From Collybiopsis luxurians FD-317 M1 (taxonomy: Eukaryota > Basidiomycota > Agaricomycetes > Agaricales > Omphalotaceae), in the NCBI GenBank assembly GCA_000827265.1, contig KN834749.1:1663500-1727499 (forward strand): DNA of 64,000 nucleotides, given 5' to 3'. The notes beneath the pieces are model-generated. The model saw nothing but the letters and a program-made list of their open reading frames with translations, made no database searches and had not been told where the DNA came from. Below are positions 23,024-34,408 of this stretch, piece by piece (position 1 is the first letter of the stretch; every line of letters begins with the position of its first letter). A program made the translations under genes and the position numbers.

Positions 23024-26000
23024 TCATCTATCCTCATCCAATGTTGTATCGCCTTCTTCTCCTTCATCCCCCTCAAGATCAAACGTCTCTAATCCCATGC
23101 CCTTGCTATCCGCCACACACGCCACCCTCCGTCCTACTCGTCCATTCACTGCGAGTGAAACTGCTCCCGTCTTGCATCCTTTTAATCCCCGGCTCTGCTT
23201 AATCGGAAGATATCCAGATCTTAGCTGCAAACAACCAGGTTTCTTTTCAGTTTTTACTTGACGCAAAAAGCCTACACTGACCTGCCCTGCACCCAAACCT
23301 TGTATTGCACTCTCTATCAGACTCTCACGGGATACTATTACGGAATCTCCAGGCGTCTGCTGAAATTCTTGATACCCCAAATCTGCGTACGTTAGAGTAC
23401 CAATATATGCTTCCCCTGGAGAAAAAGAATTAGAAGGAAGAAAAAAAAATAATTCCGATCGCCTTCAGTCAGTCAGTTAGTCGACGACTCTGACCGCTAT
23501 TTACCTTGCCCGGTCCGATACACCATCACGACAGTTTCTTCATCGAAAAATTCCAAGGCTAATAGATCCACGCCAATGGCATGTTCGCTCTCTTGGTCGC
23601 CTAGACGGAGACAGCATTCGTGCACCGAGACTTCGACATGCGAACTGCTGTGTCCGTAACGCTGGCGCACAAAACACACTAAAATCCAGGGTTTCGTTTC
23701 ACACGAGAATCAGGACATACAGTAGCGGTAAACTCACCATAGGACCGATGTTCCGAAGTCGAGGGGGCATGCAGCATCAAATATTGAACATAGTAACCGT
23801 CCTTGCGCGAAACCTGAATTTATTTCATGAAGCATCTAAACGTGGAGGGCGACATACCTCACCCGAAGTATCCACCGTGGTTTTTTCTCGAATGAGAAGA
23901 TCAATCCGATTGTTCTGCGGCGATGGTGCTCTCGTCTGGTCCAGAGCAGACCCATAACCCACGGATATAGTAGCAACTCGAGTCGCTGCCCCTGAAGGAC
24001 GTTCAAATACCTCCCGACAGCATCTCACAAAGTTCTCGGAGAGCGCAAAGAGGTTCCGCTCCTCGACAGATTTGTCATTGAAACCCTGAGTGTGCACTGT
24101 CAGCAACGTGGAAAAGAGAACCTAGCGTACAGACGACGCACGTCCAGTGGGGCTTCTGTTGCTGTTTCAAGAGGTACTCGTCTCTCAATAAACTCGCGAG
24201 CTTTCTGCAAGGCTACATTCGCAGAAACACCGTAGCTCGGAACCCCCACATCCTGAGACGCACAAGTAGGGACAGGCCCCACGAACCATTTGTCGATCGC
24301 ACTTTTTTCAAGACCCGATATGAAGTATTGGTTGACTTCCAATATGTCGTGCCGAATCGGTGGAGGTGTCTCACTTGAGGGATTGAGAATCTGTGTTTCT
24401 ATAAACGCCGTCAACGCCACTTTCAGAGAAGCTGGAAAATATATTCAATTACCGTATCGAAGCCAAGACATAAATTCTTTAAAGCGGTTCAGCTCCCTCC
24501 GGGCTGCGGCAGCAAGCCAACTAGCAAGTAATATTGCCTGCTTGAGCATGGCCAAGCACTGATTCACAGATATACTGGAAATATCGAAGGCTGCATAGAT
24601 TGTTGGTCTAGAGGCCAGGTAGATTAACTAACAGTAGAGCTTGACATACTTAACTTACATAGATGCCCATCCTCGGACTTCCCCCAACAAAAGATGTAGT
24701 CGTTGGCAAGCAGGGACCAGACGTTTTTCAGAATAATCACGTAACTTGACCAGGGCTTCGGTGACAGCGGAATCCCATTTCTGCACGCCCTATTTGAGAA
24801 ATTGCATTCAGCTCAGCTTCCCTCAATTTCAGAGAAAAGTGCTCTACCCTCTCACTCATCTGTTGTCCACTGCCGAGATAGTCGGCCAAGGCCTCCGTGG
24901 CTCGGTCAGTCAACAGCAGCATGGTTAGGTCAAGTATCGCGCTGGGGTTCACTATAAAATGCGTCGGCGGTTCTATTTTTATCTGGAGAAAAAGGTGCTG
25001 CGCACAGTTATATTGATCTCTTTGTTTTGCCTCATAAGCTTTGATCCATTTGGGACCCAACTCTCGAGCGCCAGTTGCGGTTTCTGAGCCAAGCCACGCT
25101 GCGCGCATCTCTTCGATGACTCGCAAGACGTACCAGCACAACTCCCGAGCACTGGTGGATAGTCTTGCAAAGTCGCGTACTTTTCGTTCCTCGAGCAGTG
25201 ACAATGACACATGTGTTGGTAACAGATCTGTAGATGACTCCCCATACGTCGGATGTACCAAAAGAATAGGGCATTTAGGATGTTTGAATAATGATGCTAC
25301 TGTTGATTTTGATTTACTGAGGCTGAAAGACCCTAGCGGGTATGTACCATCTAAGAAACAAGCAATTTGACCGGAGCGGTCGGCGACACAGAGTATACTG
25401 TCCAAGTTCGTGTCATCGACTTCATCTATAACGCCACTTTGCATTTTCCTGGAGGGATTCGGCACGTTTACGGACGCAGAAAGAGGATCAGGTTGTAACG
25501 CAGGCCAACCTTTGATGACTTCTGGTACGGCCGCCGCTCGACGCGCAGATGTTTGTGAGCCTTGGAAGGCGAAGAGATCGGTGGCGCTGAGTTACTAGGT
25601 CATAATACACTGATGAAGAAACAAGCAGATGGCGTACGTTAGTTGTTGAGACTCGTCCCGCAACGGATCCAGAAGAGGTAATACGCGGAGTACGGAATGA
25701 GCACTTCCTGTCTATCAAATGGTAAGGACTGGTTGTCCCTGAATGAAATAGAGTTGTAAGCACGACTGACAATAATGTTGTTTCTCCTGAATATGTCAGG
25801 TATTGGAGATTTCGCGGGTTTTGCTTGAGGAAACCACCATATGTCTGTCAGTTGGGCAGGTAACCCATCGGATAAAGAAGAGAACAGAACACGCTCTGAA
25901 CGACCATCTTGAATGGAGTGAAGAGTTATAGAGGGAGGATCATGAGCAACCGCAATAGTCTGTCCTAGAGAGAAGTCAAAAGATCCATCTAGCGTTAACG

Positions 26001-26240
26001 AAGCACAGAAAGTATACCATCTGGACTCCAAGCGATACCAACAATTCTGTCGCCTTCTGTGCTAGCATCCACTTCCCAAATCTTTGAGCCTTGCAATTTC
26101 CACAAACTCATTCGGTCGTAGCTTCCAATACGAGTGATAAGCACAAAAAGATCTTTATCCGGACAACATGCTGATGCTAGTAATCGGGAAGAAGCAGGAA
26201 GATGAATTGCAGCCAACTGAGTAAAATCATTCGATTCCAT
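23024..26240 (-). CDS. APC4: Anaphase-promoting complex subunit 4
   Basis: Scaffold subunit of the APC/C ubiquitin ligase in the nucleus. The ATG at 26238-26240 gives MESNDFTQLAAIHLPASSR. The N-terminal APC4 WD40 region contains RMSLWKLQGSKIWEV, IVGIAWSPDG, QTIAVAHDPPSITLHS, and LDSILCVADRSGQIACFLDGTY after an exon break. The helical APC4 domain follows (LCWYVLRVIEEMRAAWLG, ILDLTMLLLTDRATEALADYLG, QKWDSAVTEALVKLRDY, LNRFKEFMSWLRYG). The C-terminal beta region has DLLALEFFDEETVVMVYRT and SVIVSRESLIESAIQ, ending in an acidic tail TTLDEDR with TGA at 23024-23026. The gene is intron-rich. The family call rests on domain order and the GIAWSPDG and LxxFMSWLR segments typical of APC4. Confidence 0.85.
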
Positions 26241-26387
26241 TTGTGCTTGAAAGCTGGTAAAGTCGCGGTACAAAAGAAAGAAGCATGAGCTGCATGTGAC
26301 CGTAGCGCTGTGACCAGTCGCGTCTTAAGCGCCAGTCTCGCTCAAGTAGAGGCGTCGATAATATCTACACACAAATATACAGATATA

Positions 26388-27219
26388 TTAAGCAGGTTCA
26401 TGAGATACGGGGTCATAATCTCTACGTCCACCGTCATTACTACGACTAAAACTGTTTCCAACTCTCGAGAGACCAATTTCTTCCACTGGCATACGCGATC
26501 TCAAGTGCTAGCCAAGGCAGAGAGCAATGTATAAACAACTCATACGACAAGAGCCAGAAAAATAACGTCTTACCTCCCACCAAGTGGAACCATGGTTCCA
26601 AGAAAAGCCGGCCTTCTCCATGCGATTCTTTACCCCGGCTCCTAGAAGCAATCCGAAGACTAAAAGAAGGAAAAGAGTGACGATTGCCTGATCCTTGGCC
26701 GAATTTCTCTGGAAGCATCTGCGACGTTCTTGAATGATTTCGAAGACCTGGAGACGACCGATGTACAGATACCTTGCTTCGACATCCCCTTCCTTTCCCG
26801 TCGAAGTATCAGGATTTATATCTTCTAAACGCAACGAAGCCCCGGCGCATATGGGCAAATTCTATACATAGAGGCAATGAGTTGAACATGAGAGTGCGGA
26901 GCAGAAGGAGCTGGCCTGATTCAAGCACCACTGCTTCGTACAAGAAAGGCATGGCTGAGCTGGATTGTCCGGTAGAGACAAGTGTAGGATTGAGTAATTA
27001 GACTGGAAACATATACCTGAATGAGTAATCAGCTAGATTTCGGAGTTGGAGGCGATATTGAGCTTGCATTTGCAGAAATTTGTTGCTTCCCATTTATTTA
27101 GAATGGCATGGGCAGAAACCTGCCTGATGGGTGAGCATTACATATACCGAGGTAAAAGATATTATACATACAAAGAATGAGATAAAGAGGAGAGTAATCA
27201 GAGTCCACAAGCTACCCAT
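26388..27219 (-). CDS. Conserved fungal membrane protein with CxxCTKQWC motif (162 aa)
   Basis: Five predicted exons: 27172-27219, 26916-27002, 26773-26861, 26574-26718 and 26388-26507. A signal-like start MGSLWTLITLLFISFF is followed by CLSCTKQWCLNQ-NLPICAGA, a Cys-rich lumenal motif, then DINPDTSTGKEGDVEARCFQR, a transmembrane helix (IVTLFLLLVFGLLLGAGV), and a cytosolic tail ending NDGGRRDYDPVSHEPA. I know this layout from unnamed fungal proteins but no function. The intron between CLNQ and NLPIC begins with GC (26862-26915), and the frame needs it. The first intron is long (about 169 nt) and its acceptor is the least certain point. It is divergent from ARP1, with only 63 bp between starts. 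Confidence 0.65.
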
Positions 27220-27282
27220 TTGAGTGGGAGATGGAAGTGGGAGATGGAAGTGGAGGAAGGAGATCACGTGGACGCAGCAACG
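27220..27282. promoter_or_regulatory. 63-bp shared bidirectional promoter with CACGTG
   Basis: Lies between the start codons of the Cys-motif protein gene (minus) and ARP1 (plus). It contains two tandem copies of GTGGGAGATGGAA-like sequence and a CACGTG at 27265-27270, 13 bp before the ARP1 ATG. Transcription starts must overlap or lie inside the neighbouring gene. Confidence 0.55.
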
Positions 27283-28860
27283 ATGTCTGCAGAATTCGAC
27301 GATGTCCTCACAAACCAGCCAGTAGTAATTGATAATGTTAGCGAATCCTTTTCTTTACAATTCATTTCTGTAAACTGAATCAATTATTATTCCAGGGATC
27401 AGGAACTATAAAAGCAGGTTTCGCAGGTCAAGACCACCCCAAGTGTTTTTTTCCATCTTTGTGCGTTTTCTTGGTCAAGCGCCTCCCTTCGCCTCGTTAA
27501 TTATCCCCTTTCTTCTTATTGCTACTCGTAATCCAGCGTAGGTCGACCGAAACATGTCCGTGTCATGGCTGGTGCGCTCGAAGGCGACGTGTTCATCGGC
27601 AAACGCGCTCAAGAATTTAGAGGATTGCTCAAGATCAAATATCCTATGGAACACGGCATAGTGACAGACTGGGATGATATGGAACGGATATGGAACTGGG
27701 TCTACGCTGAGGAGCTTGGGACTTTGAGTGAGGAAGTACGTCAACCCTCTACATTGGAATCCTCCAGCTAATGATTTTGTGCCACAGCATCCGGTCTTAC
27801 TGACCGAGGCTCCTCTAAATCCAAGGGCCAACCGAGAAGTTGCAGCGCAAATCTTCTTCGACACATTCAATGTACCAGCACTATACACATCCGTGCAAGC
27901 CGTTCTTTCGTTGTATGTCCCTATTCGTTGCGAATAAGATTATAACATAACATTTCTTCTTCTAGATACTCTTCCGGGCGAACAACAGGCATCGTACTTG
28001 ATTCTGGAGATGGTGTTACGCACGCAGTACCGGTATTTGAGGGTTTTTCTATGCCTCATGCTATCCGACGTGTAGACGTTGCAGGGCGGTGCGTGTCTGA
28101 ATGACGCTTCCAGTTTTGAGCTCATACTTGAATAACAGGGATGTCACGGATCATCTGCAACTGTTGCTGCGAAAGTCTGGCCACCATCTACACACAACAG
28201 CGGAACGAGAAATAGTTCGGTCGATCAAGGAAAAGTGTTGCTATATTGCGCTAAATCCACCTAAAGAGGAAAAAGATGCGTTAGGACAAACCGAAGAATT
28301 CAGGTTACCGGATGGAAATGTGGTTCAGGTAAACTTTCGAAATCTTAATAATCTAAATTTTATCTGAGAGGGTCACAGCTGGGAGCTGAAAGATTCCGTG
28401 CCCCAGAATTGTTATTCAACCCAGAGATAATTGGACAGGAATACGCAGGCGTTCATCAAGTCGTCGTGGACTCGATCAATCGCGTAGATTTGGACTTGAG
28501 GAAGAGTCTATTCTCCAATATCGTGCTTAGCGGTGGGAGTACCCTTTGCAGAGGCGTGTTGTCCTTTTCTATTCAATTCATGGGGCTGACCGACGAAACA
28601 GGCTTTGGTGACCGACTTCTTAATGAAGTGAAAAAACTAGCTCTCAAAGATGTTAAAATTAAAATATACGCACCTCCTGAACGTAAATATTCTACTTGGA
28701 TAGGTGGTTCGATTCTAGCGGGTTTAAGCACTTTTAAGAAGGTGAGCTTCATCTAGAACTTACAATTGGCTTTGAGCTTGACCGTCTGTGCTTCGCCCAG
28801 ATGTGGGTATCGAGCGAAGAGTATCAGGAGGATCCCGAAATTATCCATCGCAAATTTTGA
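27283..28860 (+). CDS. ARP1: Actin-related protein Arp1 (centractin), dynactin subunit
   Basis: Forms the short actin-like filament of dynactin, which links dynein to cargo and moves nuclei along hyphae. The start [18 protein letters not shown] is followed by [16 protein letters not shown] (phosphate-1 loop). Other blocks are [14 protein letters not shown], the actin-type [48 protein letters not shown] (phosphate-2), [24 protein letters not shown] and [20 protein letters not shown]. The C-terminus [13 protein letters not shown] matches Arp1 and not actin (HRKCF). The gene has at least seven introns. An apparent stop at 27772 lies in an intron. Stop TGA 28858-28860. Confidence 0.95.
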
Positions 28861-29266
28861 TTTGCATTGTGTTGGACATCGGCGCCTGGCGTGACGGCTT
28901 GGACTGCAATCATACAAACTTTGATACCGTATTGGGCGTTGAGGTCTGAGGACGTGGAGGGTTCAAGCTCTGCCAGGATGACATCGTTTTTTGTTTCGAA
29001 TTCAGGTTTTGGCACGCTCACTTCATGATACCCGTGTACTTTCATCATAATACAACGCTTATACCCGTCGACTCTATTGTAATAGTTGTATAAAATATGG
29101 GATTCCTACCTCACCTCGCTTTCGCTCAAATAGACAGATTTAAATAGTTAGACACATAGTTGACTGTCCTATTGAGACTACTCGAATCCGTACGGGTATG
29201 GTAAAAACAGTCAAGACTTGGATAACCCAAGAGCAAATTAAGAAGCTGGCAAAGTTTAGATAGTGA
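28861..29266. other. Intergenic, 406 bp, with a doubtful antisense ORF
   Basis: Between convergent ARP1 and the RlpA-like gene. On the minus strand a 74-codon frame runs from an ATG at 29046-29048 to a stop at 28824, overlapping the ARP1 3' end. It reads EVSVPKPEFETKNDVILAEL and is fairly protein-like, but I recognise nothing and cannot support it as a gene. Confidence 0.4.
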
Positions 29267-30464
29267 TTAAGTAGATGCATTTCCCAAATATGCTTTTGCG
29301 GCAACATCTCCTAGCTGGATCGCAGCCTGTTGAACCTGAATGAAAAATCCAGAAGGCGTAGCACTTGGAGCAGCCGAAGAAGTCGAGCTCGTCGAGGTCG
29401 TGGAAGCTAGATAATCGCGTGTTAGCTGAAATCTTGAACAATATTATTGTATGAAACCGACCAGAAGACGAAGACGAGGACGAAGACCATGAGCTGGAAC
29501 TCGAAGTCCACGAGGAGGTGCTCGATGTGGTGCTCGGCGGGGGAGTTGAAGTTGGGGTTTCGGACGTCGAAGGTGGGGTGTATTGTGAAGTAGAAGTAGA
29601 AGTGGTAGTAGGGGGGGCTTCATCAGGAAATCATGAGTCACACCAGGAAAGCAATAGGAAAACAAGAATGGAACCTTGATCTGCAAAATACCAGGAACCG
29701 CTTACTTGACCAATCTGATTTGGGTCCCCACCCGCAAGGTTAGCGAAGAGATCGCTGAAAGAATTAGTCAGAAAAAAAATACTGAAGGGGCGAACGCCGT
29801 ACTGAGTGAGGTCGAGTTGGCCATAAGCACAGGTCGGACACTGAAGAAAAAGAATGAGAGAAGGACGACAAGCCAAATGAAGGCGTACTTGATCTGTGAC
29901 TTGAGCAGTAACGGATCTTCCCCCATAGTTAAGAACAACGTTTTTGTAACAATGTACTCCGCCGTCCCATTGCTACATGAACGGTCGATTTTGAATTGAC
30001 ATATGCTCTACGGAGGCTACTCACATCGCTATTTAACGCGACAATCTGGAAACAGACGATGAGCATAAATTGACGGTTTTTAAACGACAGCAAATGCTGC
30101 TCACATAGTCGCTGTAAAAAATATTAGTATACTGCTGAAATCAGCAAAGAATAGACTTGCCTGGCGGAGTTGACTGTACCACAAGCCCCTCTAGAGGCTT
30201 ATGAGAATGACAGGAAACATGGATACTGAAGAGGAGAAACCTACAGTCCAGCCACATACCTAGGAAGAAAAGAGTTGAGTAGGACGAAAGTAAGGAATTG
30301 AAATGAATGTACCAAGTGAAAACTCCAGAAGTATCTCGAGCCTTGAGAGAAGTATTTTTGGAGCGGTGGTTGAGCCAAAGATTTCCATGAGAAGAAGCAT
30401 GTGCATTCAAAATGAAGGACGAGAAAGACAAAACTAGTAAGGACAGATGAGAAAAAGAAGGCAT
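29267..30464 (-). CDS. Secreted RlpA-like double-psi beta-barrel (barwin/expansin-like) protein
   Basis: The signal peptide MPSFSHLSLLVLSFSSFILNAHA is followed by a short linker and a DPBB domain: GVFTWYVAGLGACG, then SDYIVALNSDQW, HCYKNVVLNYGGRSVTAQVTD, CPTCAYGQLDLT and GSWYFAD. The conserved Cys pattern and the barrel Asp of VTDQCP are present. Such proteins are abundant in wood- and litter-decay fungi; related ones include papain inhibitors and cerato-platanin/expansin-like proteins. A Thr/Ser-rich stalk and a C-terminal SGFFIQVQQAAIQLGD segment follow. Early exons are tiny: 30313-30464 (152 nt), 30245-30259 (15), 30161-30190 (30), 30105-30111 (7), 30025-30045 (21), 29889-29972 (84). The intron 30112-30160 starts with GC (GCAAGT). 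The phase closes exactly at 309 nt for these six exons. Confidence 0.8.
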
Positions 30465-30781
30465 AGTGAGTGAGTGAGTGAGTGGTATTAGACCAAAGGT
30501 CGTTTCAGGGCGTCCGTGTCGTTATGAACAACTTGTTCTTGGCATAAATTGGTAATGCGTGTGATCAACACCACTCTCGTCCCTGGGCGCTTATATATTC
30601 CCTACTAGTCACAACAAGCTCGTTATCCCATAATCCCAGCTTTGACACTGCTGCGCATTCCTGTTGCGATTCGCGGACTTATGTACATACTAAGATTTGC
30701 TGTTCGTACAAATTATATACACTTTCTATCAAAGATCACTTCAAAAGATAACTAATGCTGACTGCAATACGATGGGGTGCA
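30465..30781. promoter_or_regulatory. Intergenic, with GTGA microsatellite
   Basis: Upstream region of the RlpA-like gene and downstream of the SRA gene. GTGA is repeated about four and a half times at 30466-30483, directly before the ATG. TATATATT-like sequence at about 30593 could serve as a TATA element. Confidence 0.4.
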
Positions 30782-32282
30782 TCAATGGTCCGATTCTTCA
30801 GACTCCAGTTCGGGTTCACCGTCTGCTGTATCGCCCTCATGGCTTCGAACGGGTATTGGTGGCTGATCGGGAAGACGCTACAGGAATTTCGTTTTTAGAG
30901 AGCAATTCCCCGGCCAATAAAAAAACAAGAATTCACTTTGAATAGGTACTTGCACACAAGATATCCTTTTGGATTCAATCCCTTCTCCATCCAGGCCTAA
31001 AGGCAGAGTTAGAATACCACCCAAAGGGGAGCAGGACAAGTCACCTTCTCCACGACATATAAACCATCGTAGCGGTAGCCCTCGGTAGGTGCGTATTTTG
31101 ATGCCGATTTGAATCCACGGATGACTCTGACAGGCTTTTTCGTTTCAGACGATTTCTGTGGCGTTTGTGATTTCAAAAATGCGAAATGTAGTCGAGAATC
31201 AAGAAGCGTACCTTCAAAGCAGCGTTGAACTGTAATCATAAAGTCAATGAAAAGAGTAGCCGAGAGAGTCACGGAGCTACGAACCGGATTGTCGAACGAT
31301 TGATCTGAACTCTGAGGAGCAGTTCGAAGCTAAGGACGATAAATTATCAAGAGGAGTGTAGTTTATCGGTATGGAACACAACCCACGTTCTTGGGCTTAT
31401 CTTTGGTCCCTTTGAGGTCGCGACCGCCTGTACGGGCAATGAGTCTTGCCCAATGGTAAAAGAAAGGGTTTGGAAAGCGGCGCACCTGAGCCGGTGTAAG
31501 TGCTTCGAATATCAATCACTGATTGTTCATATACCGCTGGTCGGAGCGACTCACAATGCATATCCTTCATCTACGTCGTCATCATATCCGCCACTCAGAG
31601 CTACACTGTAAGCACCCTCCGGACCCCCCGAAATCCCTGCAACCCAAGGACTATGGAACGACTATCAAGAAACATACTATGCCGAGAGAAATGTTTGAAC
31701 CCACGCGTGAATCGAATCCGCACTGCATCCCTGCCTAGTCTCCCACCAGGTCCCTACATCTATGCCCGGAATAGAGCCAAATCTTTTACTAAATAATTGA
31801 CATTAGTTGGAAGAAATCTAGAGGAAATTTTATGCTTTACGGGTCATATTTTCGTTGGCCTTCTTCGCGACCCCGCGGACCACTATTAGTCGACAATCGC
31901 GTTCCAGCTTTGACGGAGATAAGAGCAGCGTCTGTAGAAATCTTCTCCGAGTTATAGTCGATTACTTTCCCTTTATTACGCGTGCTTCGACGAAGAGAGG
32001 ATATTCCTTGTTCTGTGGCTAATTCTGCTGCGCGGGCTGATTTCTTTGGTGGTAACGCCAAATTATCACCATCTTCATTTTCCATTCGTTCAGCCTTGCG
32101 CTTCTTTTCCGTGAGTTTTGGTTTCCGAGCCTTTTCCAGCGGCTCAAAGAATGGTTTGTCAAGGCCGAGGGACCGCAGAAGTTGCTTGTTCCTATTCGCA
32201 ATGAGCTGGTGCATATTTTTTAAAAAAGGAGCACAGTGTACCTTTCAATATTTGCAAGTCGTTGCTTTTCATAGGCAGACAT
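30782..32282 (-). CDS. SRA-YDG domain protein (UHRF1-like modified-DNA reader)
   Basis: The SRA domain flips and binds 5-methylcytosine, often in hemimethylated CpG. The start MSAYEKQRLANIE (exon 32242-32282) joins RNKQLLRSLGLDKPFFEPL. A basic, nuclear-type linker follows (KKRKAERMEN, LPPKKSARAAE, RRSTRNKGKVIDYN). The SRA core is spliced as [74 protein letters not shown], then [53 protein letters not shown]. YDG and the NKR-like loop region are recognisable. There is no RING, PHD, Tudor or HNH domain, as is usual for fungal SRA proteins. A CACGTG lies 79 bp upstream of the ATG. Stop TGA 30782-30784. Confidence 0.88.
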
Positions 32283-33269
32283 GTTTCCTTTCACAAAAGC
32301 ACCAGGAGAAAGGCGGAAGCAAAAAAAAAAAAAAATACAAGAAACGCGGCTGAGCAATATCACGTGAGCCGGGTGTTAACCTTTGTGATCGTGGTACTGA
32401 TCGTGACGCGAACGCGAAATCACACCAGACGCGAAATTTCTAAAAATGTACTCATCAGCGATATCATCCTTAGATATGAAATATATCCCACTGGAATCTC
32501 GCTGAAAACACTTCGCAAATATTCTGGATAAATTAACCGATTGAATAAGCGGTCTTTGCTTGGTACGAAAAATCGTCGAAGAAAGTTACGGGACACGAGC
32601 TCGTGAACATTAGCATACGTCCCATCAAATCCACCATTGCTCCATGCTTGACAAGGTTCACCTCTTCAAAGCCCTTGGCGATTCTGTACCGGGATTTTGC
32701 CGCTACGGAGACAGAGAATGGCAGTCACTTATTTTCAACGAAGCACGAGGCGGCAAGTACTGTACACGCTGTTATAAATCTGGAAGGCGAGTCTCTTCCT
32801 CTAAGCATCCCCTCTGAGCATCCCCTTCATCTTCATTCTCTTTTGTTTCCAGCTCCCGGAATCACAGGGCGCGAATTCTCTTCTAACGACGTCTTTTCCT
32901 CATACTTTCGGAGACAATGTGACGGGTCTAGATATCGCGGTAGTAGGAAATAGTTGTTTGTATTACATGGGGGAGGATTTGGTTGAGAATATTTAGCCTG
33001 GAGTTGCGCAGATACGCGTCTGATGGTGTATTTGCAGTTCGTCCTACCCTTTCCGGGCACGTAGAGTTCGGTCAGAATCACACCATTCTCCATTCCAACC
33101 AACCATTTAACCAATTTCAGTACGTACTTGTGGATACACTCAAAAACTGGACGAATAGACAATGTACCGATAAGTAGATACTGTAACTGTCCCTCAACAT
33201 CGGACCAGCCGATGTGTGCAGCTCTGGTGCAGCTAGACCAACGTAAAGCAAACCAGCCAGTACGGCCTC
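32283..33269. other. Unresolved 1-kb stretch, possible plus-strand gene
   Basis: Holds the SRA promoter (CACGTG at 32361-32366). Plus-strand frames of moderate length exist. One near 32640-32880 has no clear ATG but reads like a mitochondrial leader followed by GSHLFSTKHEAAS and LPLSIPSEHPLHLHSLLF. One near 32985-33177 reads VFAVRPTLSGHVEFGQNH and ends NWTNRQCTDK. I could not join them into a convincing spliced model or recognise a family. The minus strand also has a 109-codon frame (32833-33162). Confidence 0.35.
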
Positions 33270-34408
33270 CTACTTGATTCTCCTGAGACGTTCGGTGTTG
33301 CGGAACAGCCTTCCATCCAATCCAACTGTTTTCTGTTCCAAAACTTCGAGAGTCTTATTCTGACTCTCTAGCTCTTCGTTCATGGCCGTACCGAGAGCCT
33401 TGAGTCGCTGAGTCATAGAACTGATCTCGTCCAAATTGTCATCTAGCTCATCTTCAAGCTCGTCGTCGGACGCATTGGCCTCAAACTGATACTGCTTTCT
33501 TGCTTCTTTCCTCTGAGCAAGCTGTTCAGCGGTCTTATACCGCCCGCTACCAGTACCAGGTCCGAGAAGTTCCTCGTCGCGACCAGTGTGGCCATAGCCC
33601 TGCGCGCGGCCAATACGATTTTGACTTTCGCGAACATTCATCATGGTTTTTTCTCGCTCTTGTCGCTCTTCTTCATATCGAGCCTGAATCTGGGCTTCTT
33701 TGGCAGCTCGTTTCGCTTCTTTGTTGAAAACTATAACAGGCCTGAAAATGGAACTGTTGAGCTGTTTCAACTCATCAGTTTTGTCATCGGCTCTGTATTG
33801 GCATTTAGAGTATAGTCGAGCAAAGAGAGAGCGAAAAACGAACCTGATTGAATGGCCTTTGGATTTATCCAAGTGATATTGTGTGTTGGCCAAACGTTCT
33901 GTTGGCATGAAATCGAATTACATACCAAACGAGAATACTGGAAGAAGAATGTTAACCTACCTGACTGATCACCGAGCCGGCTTAAGGTGTTGCGAGCAGT
34001 TTCTTCAGCCTCTCTCGCAAGACGAAGAGCATTTCGAGTAGACTGCACACTCTCTTGCTTGACGAAACGTGTCTGCTTTTTGATGCCCTCGACATCATCA
34101 TCATCTTCTTCGCCAGGTGGGGGATCCCTGAGACCCTGCTGAGGCCCGTCAATAAAGCGACTAGAGCCAGTCCTTGGAGCATTATTTCCGGAGAAAAGTT
34201 CGCTGCGGTCATGGTCGATGTTTGCACCACCGCGGGAGTACACGTCCCCGACGCCTCTGTTTCTACTATAATTGTCTCTGAAAGACGCAGAATTGTTGGG
34301 AGAAGGGTATGAAGAAGATCTGGAAGAAGTAACAGGCGTGCTATCATTGGGAGTCTGTCCGGCAGACTCGACAGGAGGGATAGCGGAAGTAGTTCTACGC
34401 CAAAACAT
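33270..34408 (-). CDS. SEC9: t-SNARE of the SNAP-25 family (Sec9)
   Basis: Plasma-membrane Qb/Qc SNARE for exocytosis. The ATG at 34406-34408 starts MFWRRTTSAIPPVESAG, then a long disordered Ser/Asn/Arg-rich N-terminus (SYPSPNNSASFRDNYSRNR). The first SNARE helix is VEGIKKQTRFVKQESVQSTRNALRLAREAEETARNTLSRLGDQS, joined by an intron to ERLANTQYHLDKS. A charged linker follows (RAAKEAQIQARYEEERQERE). The second SNARE helix runs DELEDELDDNLDEISSMTQRLKALGTAMNEELESQNKTLEVLEQKT, with ionic-layer Gln in each helix. There is no TM segment and no Cys-rich palmitoylation loop, as in yeast Sec9. The Sec9-type linker is long and charged rather than the short Cys loop of animal SNAP-25. Stop TAG 33270-33272. 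Confidence 0.88.
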
